64,000 nt of DNA from an uncultured Christensenella sp. GTDB taxonomy: Bacteria > Bacillota > Clostridia > Christensenellales > Borkfalkiaceae. The position numbers were made by a program, and so were the translations under genes. The notes under the pieces were generated by a model. The model was given only the letters and a program-made list of their open reading frames with translations. It had not been told where the DNA came from and ran no database searches. The stretch spans positions 186,001-250,000 of the forward strand of contig CAJUFY010000001.1 of NCBI GenBank assembly GCA_910586245.1, read 5' to 3'. Positions within the stretch are counted from its first letter, which is position 1; every line of letters begins with the position of its first letter. Shown piece by piece: positions 50,934 through 59,024 of the stretch.

Positions 50934-51611
50934 TTACGATAAAGTCAAGTATGCGGAAAAGATTGCTTCGGCAATCGCTTCCATGCCCCGATCGGACGGA
51001 TGCGCGCACACGCCTTCGTGCTCGAACAAGCCGTACGCTTTCATACAGCGGTCGGCGCCGAGCGGCGCAAGTTCGGCAAGCGCATAGCCGCGTTCGGAAG
51101 CGAGCGCGCGGAGTTCGGCGTTGACGGGTTCGTTTTCCCAAAAGGAAGTCGTGAGCAAGATTTGCGCGGAGGGCGGCGCGACTGCAAGCAGAAACTCCCG
51201 CAAACAGCGCCCGAAGTATACACGGTCGATCCCGCCGCCGATATTTTCCGCCAGACGGAAGATCACGACGTCCGCCGAAAAGGACGCAAGCGGGCGGTAT
51301 TCCGAAAGATCGGGTTTGCCCTGATTGACCGCAACCTCCCAGTCCGCCGCCTGTTTGACGCAGAGAAACACGTCTTCGCCGCGATCGCGCCACTTATTCA
51401 GCAACAGATGCACGTAATCTTTTTCTTCGGCGGAGGCCGCCATGCCCCAGTCGCGATTCCAACCGATGGAAGCAAGCGGGCCGTGCCGCGTAATGGAATT
51501 GCCGACGATTAAAATTCGTTTGGGTGCGGAGGGATTGCCGTAATAGCGCAACGTGTTCGTATTGCGCATCTGCCCTTCCGCTTGCACCGTATTTTCTTCG
51601 CGTCCGTTCAT
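50934..51611 (-). CDS. SGNH/GDSL-type esterase
   Basis: The 225-residue SGNH hydrolase carries IVGNSITRHG (the nucleophile block, with N in place of D as in some members) near residue 32. FSADVVIFRLAENIGGG is block III-like and CAHPSDRGMEAIAEAIF provides the Asp-x-x-His-type end (here H-P-S-D). The start is set at 51611 (MNGREENTVQAEG) with GAGG six bases upstream. There is no signal peptide. Such enzymes remove acetyl groups from carbohydrates, which fits its position between a GH28-like enzyme and a surface lipoprotein. It is 14 bases upstream of the GH28-like start. Confidence 0.83.
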   Translation of the reverse strand: MNGREENTVQAEGQMRNTNTLRYYGNPSAPKRILIVGNSITRHGPLASIGWNRDWGMAASAEEKDYVHLLLNKWRDRGEDVFLCVKQAADWEVAVNQGKPDLSEYRPLASFSADVVIFRLAENIGGGIDRVYFGRCLREFLLAVAPPSAQILLTTSFWENEPVNAELRALASERGYALAELAPLGADRCMKAYGLFEHEGVCAHPSDRGMEAIAEAIFSAYLTLS

Positions 51612-51635
51612 AGGATACCTCGAAAAGATAATTTT

Positions 51636-51663
51636 CAAGCCGTTTCCGTTTGGAAACGGCTTG
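51636..51663 (-). terminator. intercistronic hairpin between the lipoprotein and esterase genes
   Basis: CAAGCCGTTTCC, loop GTTT, GGAAACGGCTTG forms a perfect 12-bp stem. On the minus strand it is followed by AAAATTATCTTTT rather than a pure T run. It may stabilise or partly terminate the upstream lipoprotein message. Confidence 0.6.
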
Positions 51664-51694
51664 AAATATTAAGGGGGAGGAAACTCGTCTTCGC

Positions 51695-54600
51695 TCAGAC
51701 AACGGGTTTTTCCGCACTGAACGCCAGATCTTTGATGTAGGTAACGGAAGGATTTTCTTCCGAACCGGCAACCGCAAGATACACGTAAGAAGTCGTTACT
51801 TCGGCGTCTAATTCCACGTGCATGACGACCGTGTACCATTCGTCCGCTTTCAGGGATTCGGTCACGACGTTCCCTTCTGCGTCGTATACGGTAATTTCAG
51901 GATGCGTGGTCAGATAATACTGATCCGCCGTCGCGCCGCCCGTCCAGTTGAGGTTGATGTAAGCCTTAACCGCGGTGTCGTTCTGGCAATTGATCTTAAA
52001 GGAAATGTATTTGTTTCCTTCGCTGAAATATTCGCCGGGTTCGTTCTGCGCGTTGTCCACTTTCGTGAAGCGGATTCCGGAAGCGGAAATTCCCGCATAA
52101 CTCGTATACTTGATGCTGTCTGCAAAATCGCCTTCCGTCACGTATTCCATTTCGACTGCGGCGTCGCTGTAATGGAATTCGGTAACCGTGCTCGAAGGAT
52201 CTTTTGCTTTTTCAACCAGTTCGGGCGTTTCCGCGCTGTACGATACGTTTCTGATATAAGCGACCGCGGGATTCCACTTCGAACCCGTCATGCCCAGATA
52301 GACGAGCGCCCAGTCGGGTACGCTATCGTACTCCACTTCGATGAAGAGCTGATACCACGCGCCCGTTCCGAGATAGCTCTGTCTGCCGCTTTCGGAAAAT
52401 ACGTAGAACGTTTCGGGCGTGTTCGAGGCGCTGAGTACGCCCTCGTACTTGAAATCGACCTTATCTTCGCCTTCGCCGTAGGAAATCCAGTTGCAAGCCG
52501 TTACGCCGCTGCCCGATTTCACGTAAATTTCCATGGAAACGTAGTGTTTGCCTTCGGTGAAGAATTGCTTCGCCTGACCGTCGTTGCCGTCGACCATGTC
52601 GTTGAAGGTCAATCTGCCGGCGTAAGCCGCTGTTTTGCTCGTATACTTATAGCTGTTCGCAAACTCGCCGGTAACCACTTTTTCAACCTTCGCGCCGCCG
52701 CTGCCGAGCGAAATATTGTTGATGAAATCGTCCTTTTCGTCGGTGACGTCGGGATCGGGCTTTTCGTTGTCGCCGTGGTTTGCGGCGTATCCGCCGTCGG
52801 GGAGCAAGTCCGCCGTCGTGCGGAACGCAAAGTTTTTCAGATACGCTTTTTCGCAGTGATCCATCGAAAAACCGAACATCGACCAAGCGCCTTCGTAAGT
52901 CGAAAGATCGTACACGACCGTGTACCACTTGTTGTATTCCAACGGCGCGCCGGAAGCTTTTACGTTATTGCCGTTTTCGTCGTACATCACGAGCAATTCC
53001 ATGTCGTCGGTCACGCTGCCGGTCACTTTGTAGCTGATGTGCGATCCGCTCAGTTCGGAAGGAATATAGGTATACAGAATCGCATTGAAATCGTCTGCGC
53101 GACCGTTGTAAGCCAAATCTTTGATGTACGCTTTTTCGCCGTTTTCCAAACCGATGTAAACGAGCGCCCAGGTCGTATCTACGGGTGCGGAAACTTCCAT
53201 CACGCAGTCGTACCACTGATGCGTTTCGAACGCGGTCACGCGGTTGCCTTCCGCATCGTACGCCTTGAAGTAAGACATGTTCAGCGCGTTGCCCTCGCCC
53301 GTGACGTCCGTTCCGAGCTGACAAGCGTATAAAGTCGTCGTATTGTCGAAATAAATCTTAAACGAAACGCTCTTGTATCCGTCTTTGAAATAGAACTGCT
53401 TCTTGCCGTTTGCCGTACCGTTCGTTTCGTTGATCGCCTGGAAGCAAAGTCTTCCGTTGTAATGATCGCTCAAACTCTGGTAAGTAACGCTCTTGTACAG
53501 AATATGGTCTTTAAACTCTTCCGTACGGTATTCCTGCGTTCTGATCGCCTGACCTTTATCGATCGAAAGCCATGTGCTGACCATCGGCTTGCCGTTCGGG
53601 AACGTATCGGGTTCGACGTAATCGGACTCGGGTGCATCGAACTTTACGTCGTAAGTGAACGTTTTGTAATTTTTCTGGGGAATGGAAGAAACGTTAGCGG
53701 TGTCGATAATCACGTTCGTCCAGTAAGACGTCCCGTCGCGCGTTTCGGGAATATATTCCCAGGCGCCGGCGTCGTCGCCCGCTTCCACTTTTTGGAACGT
53801 AGGATTGCCCACGATTGCATCGTCACCTACGCCGACCGTCTGTCCGAGCGTAAAATAATTGGGGTTGTAGGATACGGTGTCGTCGTGAACGGTTACTTTC
53901 ACTTCGCCCGTTACCGTCTTTCCGTTTGCTTCGCAGCTAAGACCGATCTTCGCTTCGCCGATCTTCTTTGCCGTTACGGTAAGCCCGTTGAGTTCGACGA
54001 AATCCGCGCCTTCCAGCACCTGTGCGGTGATCTTGGGATCCTTCACCACTTCGGCGTTGGCAACGACCTGCGCTTTGATTTCGTAAGAAGTGGGATCGAC
54101 GTCCTTTTCTACGGTGGAAAGGGAAACCGTCGCCTTTTCGGGCGTGATCAGGTTTGCCGAAAGCACCGTTACGTTACAAATCTTCTGCGAAGTAGTAAAG
54201 CCCTTGTACGTCGCCTTTACGCTGACCTGATCGATCCCCGCGGCGACACCCGTAAGCACGCCGCCGTTTTCGGTCACTTTGTCGGACGCAACCGTGTAAG
54301 CGTAGGTAACGCCCTCCGTAATCGGCGTATTCTTGTAAGTCGTTTTTACGATTTCGCCCAAATTCACCGTTTTGGTTTCGTACAGCGTCACGTCGTCGAT
54401 TTTGGAAACCGCGGGACGCGCGCCCGAATCTTCTACCGTAACGGGATATACGACCGTTTTCTTATCCGTTTTTGCCGTAATCCGCGCGTTGCCTTCCGCA
54501 ACCGCGGAAGCGACGCCGTCTTTTACCGTAACGACCGTTTCGTCGCTCGTCGTCCAGGTGATGCTCCCCGTCAGCCCCGTAGCGTCGAGTTCGGTCGTTT

Positions 54601-54724
54601 CGAACAAGTCGAGATTCACCGTTCCGCTCGTGGTCGAATTGTTCCCGCACGCGCACGAAATCACGAGCGCGAAACACAGGCAGATTGCCACAAGGAACCG
54701 TTGCAAACTCTTCAGTTTCTTCAT
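51695..54724 (-). CDS. surface lipoprotein with Ig-like domains and four carbohydrate-binding-like repeats
   Basis: The start at 54724 (MKKLKSLQRFLVAICLCFAL) has GAGGAGG upstream and gives a lipoprotein signal ending VISCAC|G; the protein has 1,009 residues. The first 260 residues contain bacterial Ig-like modules, for example GSITWTTSDETVVTVKDGVA, the Big_2 pattern. The rest holds four repeats of about 130-170 residues. Each ends in a similar tail: GEKAYIKDLAY, CEKAYLKNFAF, PAVAYIRNVSY and PSVTYIKDLAF. Each also contains W-Y-x-V/L-x-x-x-V strands, suggesting jelly-roll carbohydrate-binding domains. No catalytic motif is seen. It probably captures polysaccharide at the cell surface for the hydrolases encoded nearby. 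Confidence 0.85.
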   Translation of the reverse strand: MKKLKSLQRFLVAICLCFALVISCACGNNSTTSGTVNLDLFETTELDATGLTGSITWTTSDETVVTVKDGVASAVAEGNARITAKTDKKTVVYPVTVEDSGARPAVSKIDDVTLYETKTVNLGEIVKTTYKNTPITEGVTYAYTVASDKVTENGGVLTGVAAGIDQVSVKATYKGFTTSQKICNVTVLSANLITPEKATVSLSTVEKDVDPTSYEIKAQVVANAEVVKDPKITAQVLEGADFVELNGLTVTAKKIGEAKIGLSCEANGKTVTGEVKVTVHDDTVSYNPNYFTLGQTVGVGDDAIVGNPTFQKVEAGDDAGAWEYIPETRDGTSYWTNVIIDTANVSSIPQKNYKTFTYDVKFDAPESDYVEPDTFPNGKPMVSTWLSIDKGQAIRTQEYRTEEFKDHILYKSVTYQSLSDHYNGRLCFQAINETNGTANGKKQFYFKDGYKSVSFKIYFDNTTTLYACQLGTDVTGEGNALNMSYFKAYDAEGNRVTAFETHQWYDCVMEVSAPVDTTWALVYIGLENGEKAYIKDLAYNGRADDFNAILYTYIPSELSGSHISYKVTGSVTDDMELLVMYDENGNNVKASGAPLEYNKWYTVVYDLSTYEGAWSMFGFSMDHCEKAYLKNFAFRTTADLLPDGGYAANHGDNEKPDPDVTDEKDDFINNISLGSGGAKVEKVVTGEFANSYKYTSKTAAYAGRLTFNDMVDGNDGQAKQFFTEGKHYVSMEIYVKSGSGVTACNWISYGEGEDKVDFKYEGVLSASNTPETFYVFSESGRQSYLGTGAWYQLFIEVEYDSVPDWALVYLGMTGSKWNPAVAYIRNVSYSAETPELVEKAKDPSSTVTEFHYSDAAVEMEYVTEGDFADSIKYTSYAGISASGIRFTKVDNAQNEPGEYFSEGNKYISFKINCQNDTAVKAYINLNWTGGATADQYYLTTHPEITVYDAEGNVVTESLKADEWYTVVMHVELDAEVTTSYVYLAVAGSEENPSVTYIKDLAFSAEKPVV

Positions 54725-54801
54725 TATTTTCCTCCTCAAAAGCGTTCGTTTTTTGATACAAACGCTGCTTTTCCCCGACATAATCGGTTTATCGTAGCTT
54801 C

Positions 54802-54835
54802 ATTTTAACGCACGATTTTCGCCTTGTCTTTTCTC
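54802..54835 (-). promoter_or_regulatory. putative promoter of the lipoprotein-esterase-GH28-permease unit
   Basis: AAGACA, a 17-base spacer and TAAAAT lie on the minus strand roughly 80-110 bases before the ATG at 54724. The -35 is imperfect. Just upstream is an A/T-rich direct repeat of GAAATAT that could be an operator. Coordinates are approximate. Confidence 0.4.
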
Positions 54836-54878
54836 TTTTTAACTTGTTTTTATGAATATTTCACATATTTCGTCATTT

Positions 54879-56699
54879 TCAGTCATTCAAAGCAATCGCG
54901 CCGTAATAGGTTAATCCCTTCGTATCGTTGCCCGCGATGTCGTAACGGTTCTTTTCCGAAAGTTTCAGCGCGCCCGTCAGCAACGAAGGATTCCCAGGTG
55001 CGAACAGCTTTGCGGTTTCGTACCCGTCGGGCGAAGCGGGAAAGGTAAATTCGGGGTCGTAATGCCGCGCGCGGGAGTCGTTTGCCCCCTCCGTAAACGC
55101 TTCGCTCATGTTGAAATACACGTTGCCCACGAACAGATATTCTTCGCCCATGTTTTCGAAGTTGAACTTCCCCGTGTTGGGCGCCGCGCTGTAAAAAACG
55201 TTGTTGCGGAACACGAAGTTATCCGCTTTGCCGTACTGCGTTTCCGTACCGTCCCACAAAAATACCTTCATGAACTGCTGTTTGGGCGCTTCCGGATTGA
55301 ACACGATGGTATTGTTTTCGAACAGCGCGTCGCGGCAGGAACCCGTAACGTTGGCAAAGGAAGGCGCGCTGCCCTTGCCGTTGCAGAAAAATACGTTGTT
55401 CCTGATCACCGCGTGTTCCCAGTTCCCCCGTTTGTCCTCGTAAACGGGTTTTCCGTTTTCGAGAACGGGTTCCCCCGCTTCGTCGAACTTCTGCATGCGC
55501 GTACCCGTATTGCAGAGCAGAAGCCCGCCGCCCGCGTTGTGGTGCGAATAATTGTATTGCAGCACGATGTTCGTGCAGGCGATGTCGATATCGAACCCCT
55601 GCCCGTCCGCCGCGCCGTTTTCGAGATGCGAATACGCCGCTTCGTTGCGTTGCACGACGACGTTGTCGCAGCCGATCGTCCAGATACCGGCGCAAGCAAA
55701 GCCCTTGCGCCCCAAAAAATTGCTATGATAGGAAACGTTTCCCTCGATATAACCGTCGGTCACGCCGATCATCACCATGCCGTCGCCGCCCGTGTAATTC
55801 ATGCGGTTGCCCACGAAGTTCACGTTGCGGGAAGGATAGTAACCGTGTTCGCTGTCGCAGTAGTTATTCACGCCCCAACCGATTCCGAACTGTTTGACCC
55901 AGTTGCTCGAAAACAGCACGCCCGTTTTGGAAACTTTTTCGATGACGTTATCTTTCAGCCACACGTTTTCGAGCCTGCAGGGCGTATCGCCCGCAGGGGT
56001 AAAAAATACGATGCCGCCCGTTTCGTACACGAACGAAGGATCGACTTTGCTCACCCCCGCTACGCCCAGATCCTGCATGTGCGACGCGTAGCTTTCTTCG
56101 CTCTCCGTTTCCGTCCAGTTCCAGTTCACGTGATGCACGTAACAGTCCTCGATCACGAGGTTTTCGTACTGCCCCGTCGTATAAACGTAGACGCCTTTCC
56201 GCCCCGTGCGGTTTACGATTTCCAGCCCGGAAACGCGCACGTTCCCGCCCGTAATCTGCACGGTCTGTTCTTTCCCGCCGCCGTCGAGCACGGCTTTCCC
56301 TTCCCCGTACGAAGAAACGACGAGCGGCGTCCGCGCGGTAGCGGAATAACCGGAAACGGTCAGCTCGCCCGAAAAGGTATCTCCGCCGCGGAACAAAATT
56401 TTCGCGGGAGCGGAATTTTTTACGCCTTTGATCAGCGCGTTCGCCGCGCCCAGCGACCGCTTCGCGTCGTCGGGGCTGAGTCCGCTGTTGGCATCGTCCC
56501 CGCCCGCGGCGTCGAAATAATAGGAAGTATAACTTCCGTCGTCGATTTCGGGATAAGCGGGCGCGGACGGCGTTTCCGTATACACGGTGGTGTCCGTGTC
56601 CGCAGGGGGTTTTTCCGTGTTATCCGGTTCCCCGCAGGCAACAAACGCGGGCATACATAAAAACAGCATCGCGCCCGCAAAAGCAAATTTTCGTTTCAT
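54879..56699 (-). CDS. right-handed beta-helix lipoprotein
   Basis: The 606-residue protein has a lipoprotein signal (MKRKFAFAGAMLFLCMPAFV, lipobox FVAC|G), a short Thr/Pro linker and then a right-handed parallel beta-helix. Landmarks are SYYFDAAGGDDANSGLSPDD at the cap, CYVHHVNWNWTE, YETGGIVFF, GYYPSRNVNF, GGDGMVMIG, EGNVSYHSNFLGR and EAAYSHLENGAADGQGFDID. The conserved Asp/His-rich block near residues 370-400 is the likely active region. The fold is shared by polysaccharide lyases and GH28-type enzymes; I cannot assign one family. It is clearly paralogous to the protein at 61900 but is exported to the surface. It lies 29 bases after the GH78-like gene. Confidence 0.82.
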   Translation of the reverse strand: MKRKFAFAGAMLFLCMPAFVACGEPDNTEKPPADTDTTVYTETPSAPAYPEIDDGSYTSYYFDAAGGDDANSGLSPDDAKRSLGAANALIKGVKNSAPAKILFRGGDTFSGELTVSGYSATARTPLVVSSYGEGKAVLDGGGKEQTVQITGGNVRVSGLEIVNRTGRKGVYVYTTGQYENLVIEDCYVHHVNWNWTETESEESYASHMQDLGVAGVSKVDPSFVYETGGIVFFTPAGDTPCRLENVWLKDNVIEKVSKTGVLFSSNWVKQFGIGWGVNNYCDSEHGYYPSRNVNFVGNRMNYTGGDGMVMIGVTDGYIEGNVSYHSNFLGRKGFACAGIWTIGCDNVVVQRNEAAYSHLENGAADGQGFDIDIACTNIVLQYNYSHHNAGGGLLLCNTGTRMQKFDEAGEPVLENGKPVYEDKRGNWEHAVIRNNVFFCNGKGSAPSFANVTGSCRDALFENNTIVFNPEAPKQQFMKVFLWDGTETQYGKADNFVFRNNVFYSAAPNTGKFNFENMGEEYLFVGNVYFNMSEAFTEGANDSRARHYDPEFTFPASPDGYETAKLFAPGNPSLLTGALKLSEKNRYDIAGNDTKGLTYYGAIALND

Positions 56700-56727
56700 A
56701 ACTCCTCCTTATCTCGTTTTCTTCGGA

Positions 56728-59016
56728 TTACGCGCACTCCACCAGCCGATACCCTTCGGGAAGCTTTACCGTCCTTTCCCCGTGCGCACAGGTGACTTCG
56801 ATGTAATCGTCGCGGGTCGGGATTTTCAGTTTGCAGGGAATCACGGCGTCCGCGTTTTCGAAATAAACGCACCGTCCGCATTCGTCCACGCCGCGGAACC
56901 CGCTGAGTCCCTTTACGACCATGTTGGCAACGTACGAGGCAAATCCGTGGTTGAGGCTGCAATGGATCTGATTGTGTTCCCAGAGCGTCCCCGTGATTTG
57001 CGCCATTTTGAAATAATATTCTTTGCTTTCGTCCAAAAACTGCTGCACGCGCCCCTGACTGACGAGGTAATCGAGCCGCAGTAAATTCCCGATGAACGCG
57101 TTTGAGACGTAAATATCCTTATAAGCGCCGCCGTCCCGTTTGGGACCGAGTTTTTCGAACACGAAACGGTAGAGATCGGGATACGTTTCTTCGTCTGCGA
57201 TTCCGAAGTAAAAAGCGTAATACTGGCAGGTTTCGGAAGTGTGCGACAAGCGTTCGAGCCTGCCGTCTTTGCGGATCAGGTTGTCTTCGAACAGCGTTCC
57301 GTTGAAGGCAAGCCGACGGATTTCCCGCTTTACCTTTTCCGCTTTTTCCAGATACTCCGCCTTCCCGTAAAGTCTGCCGAAGCATTCCAGCGCCTTTGCG
57401 TAAAGCATGTTCGTGGGAGCATTCACGCCCTTGATAAATTCGTTGTCGTTCGCCATGCTCCATTCGACGAACACCCAACTTTCCAGATTCTCCAAAAGCC
57501 CGAACTCGTTTTCGAAACGACCGAAATACTTTAAAATGGACTCCGCCTTGCCGTACACTTTGTCGATGAAATCCCTGTCGCCCGTCCGCGCGAAATACCC
57601 GTCCAGTTCAAGCAGATAGAACATCATCCAGTTGGGAATAAACTGACCGTCGATGAAATCGGCGGGGTAACACATGGCGAGCACCCCCTCGCCGAGATTG
57701 AGATTTTCCGACTGAAAATAATAATTTTCGAGAAAATTCCGTTCGACGACGTTCCCGCCCGTAAACAATTTTTCCGCCTGTCCCGAAAAATAAGAATCGC
57801 ACAGCCAGCCGGCGCGCTCCCGCGAGGGGCAGTCCGTTAAAACGTCGACCGAATTCTGCGCGAAAGTTTCGCGCGCGGCGCTTACGATGGCGTTGAGTTT
57901 TTCGTCTTCACAGTGGAAATAAAATTTTCCCGCATCCGGATTTTCGTATTTGTACAAGCCGATCTTTACGCCGCCGATTCTGCCCTTGAGCACCACGATT
58001 TTGATGTACTTCGCCGTATACGCTTCGAAGCCGACGTGCAGAAATTCCCCCTGCTTGACGTCGTAGGTGATCACGTTGAGCGTGTCGTTGCGCCAGAAAC
58101 AGACGTTGATCCCCTCGTCCTCTTTGCAATCGGTGCGGAAATCCACCTCGTCGAACAACACGTAAACGAGCGAATCTTCCTCCGCGCGGAACTGCGTCCG
58201 AATGAACCCCGTCAGCGAAACTTCGTGCGCGTAAACCGCGTATTCGCCCGCGGAAAGCGTTTGCGCGCTTCCGCCGCCCGTCTTGCGGTATTCGAGATTG
58301 TACGCCGTGTCGCACGCGTCCGCTTGCCATTCCTCTTCGGGAAAGATCACGAGATCGCTGTTCGTAAGATACCTTCTGCGCGGGAACGGCTCGAATTCGT
58401 CCTTAAACGAAGCCGTCCCGTTTTCGCACGCGCGGTAATCGCAAAACACAAATTCGGGGTAATTGATTTTCCGCGGCATCAGTACGCCGTAGCCGACCTC
58501 CGCCGTTTCCGCCGCCTCGCCGAAACGGTTCATTTGATCGAAACCGCAAAACGGTTCGCCGAACCGATAGCTTTCCACGAAACTCCGCTGATAGGAAAAC
58601 CGCGCCACCTTTTGCAGCCGCTCGCGTAAGATTCGGCAACCGAACCCGACGCAAGGCGCGCCCGTAAAGGCGATCGCCCGATCCCCGTCTAAAACTTCCG
58701 CCTGCAAAAACGACGGCTGGTTGAGCGTATAAAAGCTGTTGCAGTTGTACCCCGCGACTTCGATGACGAGAACGTTTTTCTCCTGCGAAGCGGATAAATC
58801 GATTTCATCCACGCGGAAATAACCGTGCGCCGCGCGGGCGGGGCCGTACCCGACAAGTTTTCCGTTTAAAAAAGCACGATACAGACTCGAAGCTGTTACG
58901 ATCAGTTTCCCTGCGCGCAGCGCGGAAAATTCCGCGGTAAAAACGCACGTGAGGTTCACCGTCTTTTCCCGACCCGCAGCCCAAACGGCTTTTGCTTTTT
59001 GAAAAGGCTGATACAT
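56728..59016 (-). CDS. GH78-like alpha-L-rhamnosidase
   Basis: The start at 59016 (MYQPFQKAKAVWAAGREKTV) gives 762 residues. An N-terminal lectin-like beta-sandwich contains SSLYRAFLNGKLVGYGPARA, typical of rhamnosidases. The six-hairpin alpha/alpha-barrel carries DCPSRERAGWLCDSYFSG near residue 393, equivalent to the conserved DCPxRxERxGWxGD block that holds the catalytic acids. A C-terminal beta-sandwich ends the protein. There is no signal peptide, so rhamnosides would be cleaved inside the cell. It is nine bases downstream of the GH2 gene and 29 upstream of the beta-helix lipoprotein. An AGGGAG lies about 11 bases before the ATG. Confidence 0.85.
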   Translation of the reverse strand: MYQPFQKAKAVWAAGREKTVNLTCVFTAEFSALRAGKLIVTASSLYRAFLNGKLVGYGPARAAHGYFRVDEIDLSASQEKNVLVIEVAGYNCNSFYTLNQPSFLQAEVLDGDRAIAFTGAPCVGFGCRILRERLQKVARFSYQRSFVESYRFGEPFCGFDQMNRFGEAAETAEVGYGVLMPRKINYPEFVFCDYRACENGTASFKDEFEPFPRRRYLTNSDLVIFPEEEWQADACDTAYNLEYRKTGGGSAQTLSAGEYAVYAHEVSLTGFIRTQFRAEEDSLVYVLFDEVDFRTDCKEDEGINVCFWRNDTLNVITYDVKQGEFLHVGFEAYTAKYIKIVVLKGRIGGVKIGLYKYENPDAGKFYFHCEDEKLNAIVSAARETFAQNSVDVLTDCPSRERAGWLCDSYFSGQAEKLFTGGNVVERNFLENYYFQSENLNLGEGVLAMCYPADFIDGQFIPNWMMFYLLELDGYFARTGDRDFIDKVYGKAESILKYFGRFENEFGLLENLESWVFVEWSMANDNEFIKGVNAPTNMLYAKALECFGRLYGKAEYLEKAEKVKREIRRLAFNGTLFEDNLIRKDGRLERLSHTSETCQYYAFYFGIADEETYPDLYRFVFEKLGPKRDGGAYKDIYVSNAFIGNLLRLDYLVSQGRVQQFLDESKEYYFKMAQITGTLWEHNQIHCSLNHGFASYVANMVVKGLSGFRGVDECGRCVYFENADAVIPCKLKIPTRDDYIEVTCAHGERTVKLPEGYRLVECA

Positions 59017-59024
59017 GGTAACCG

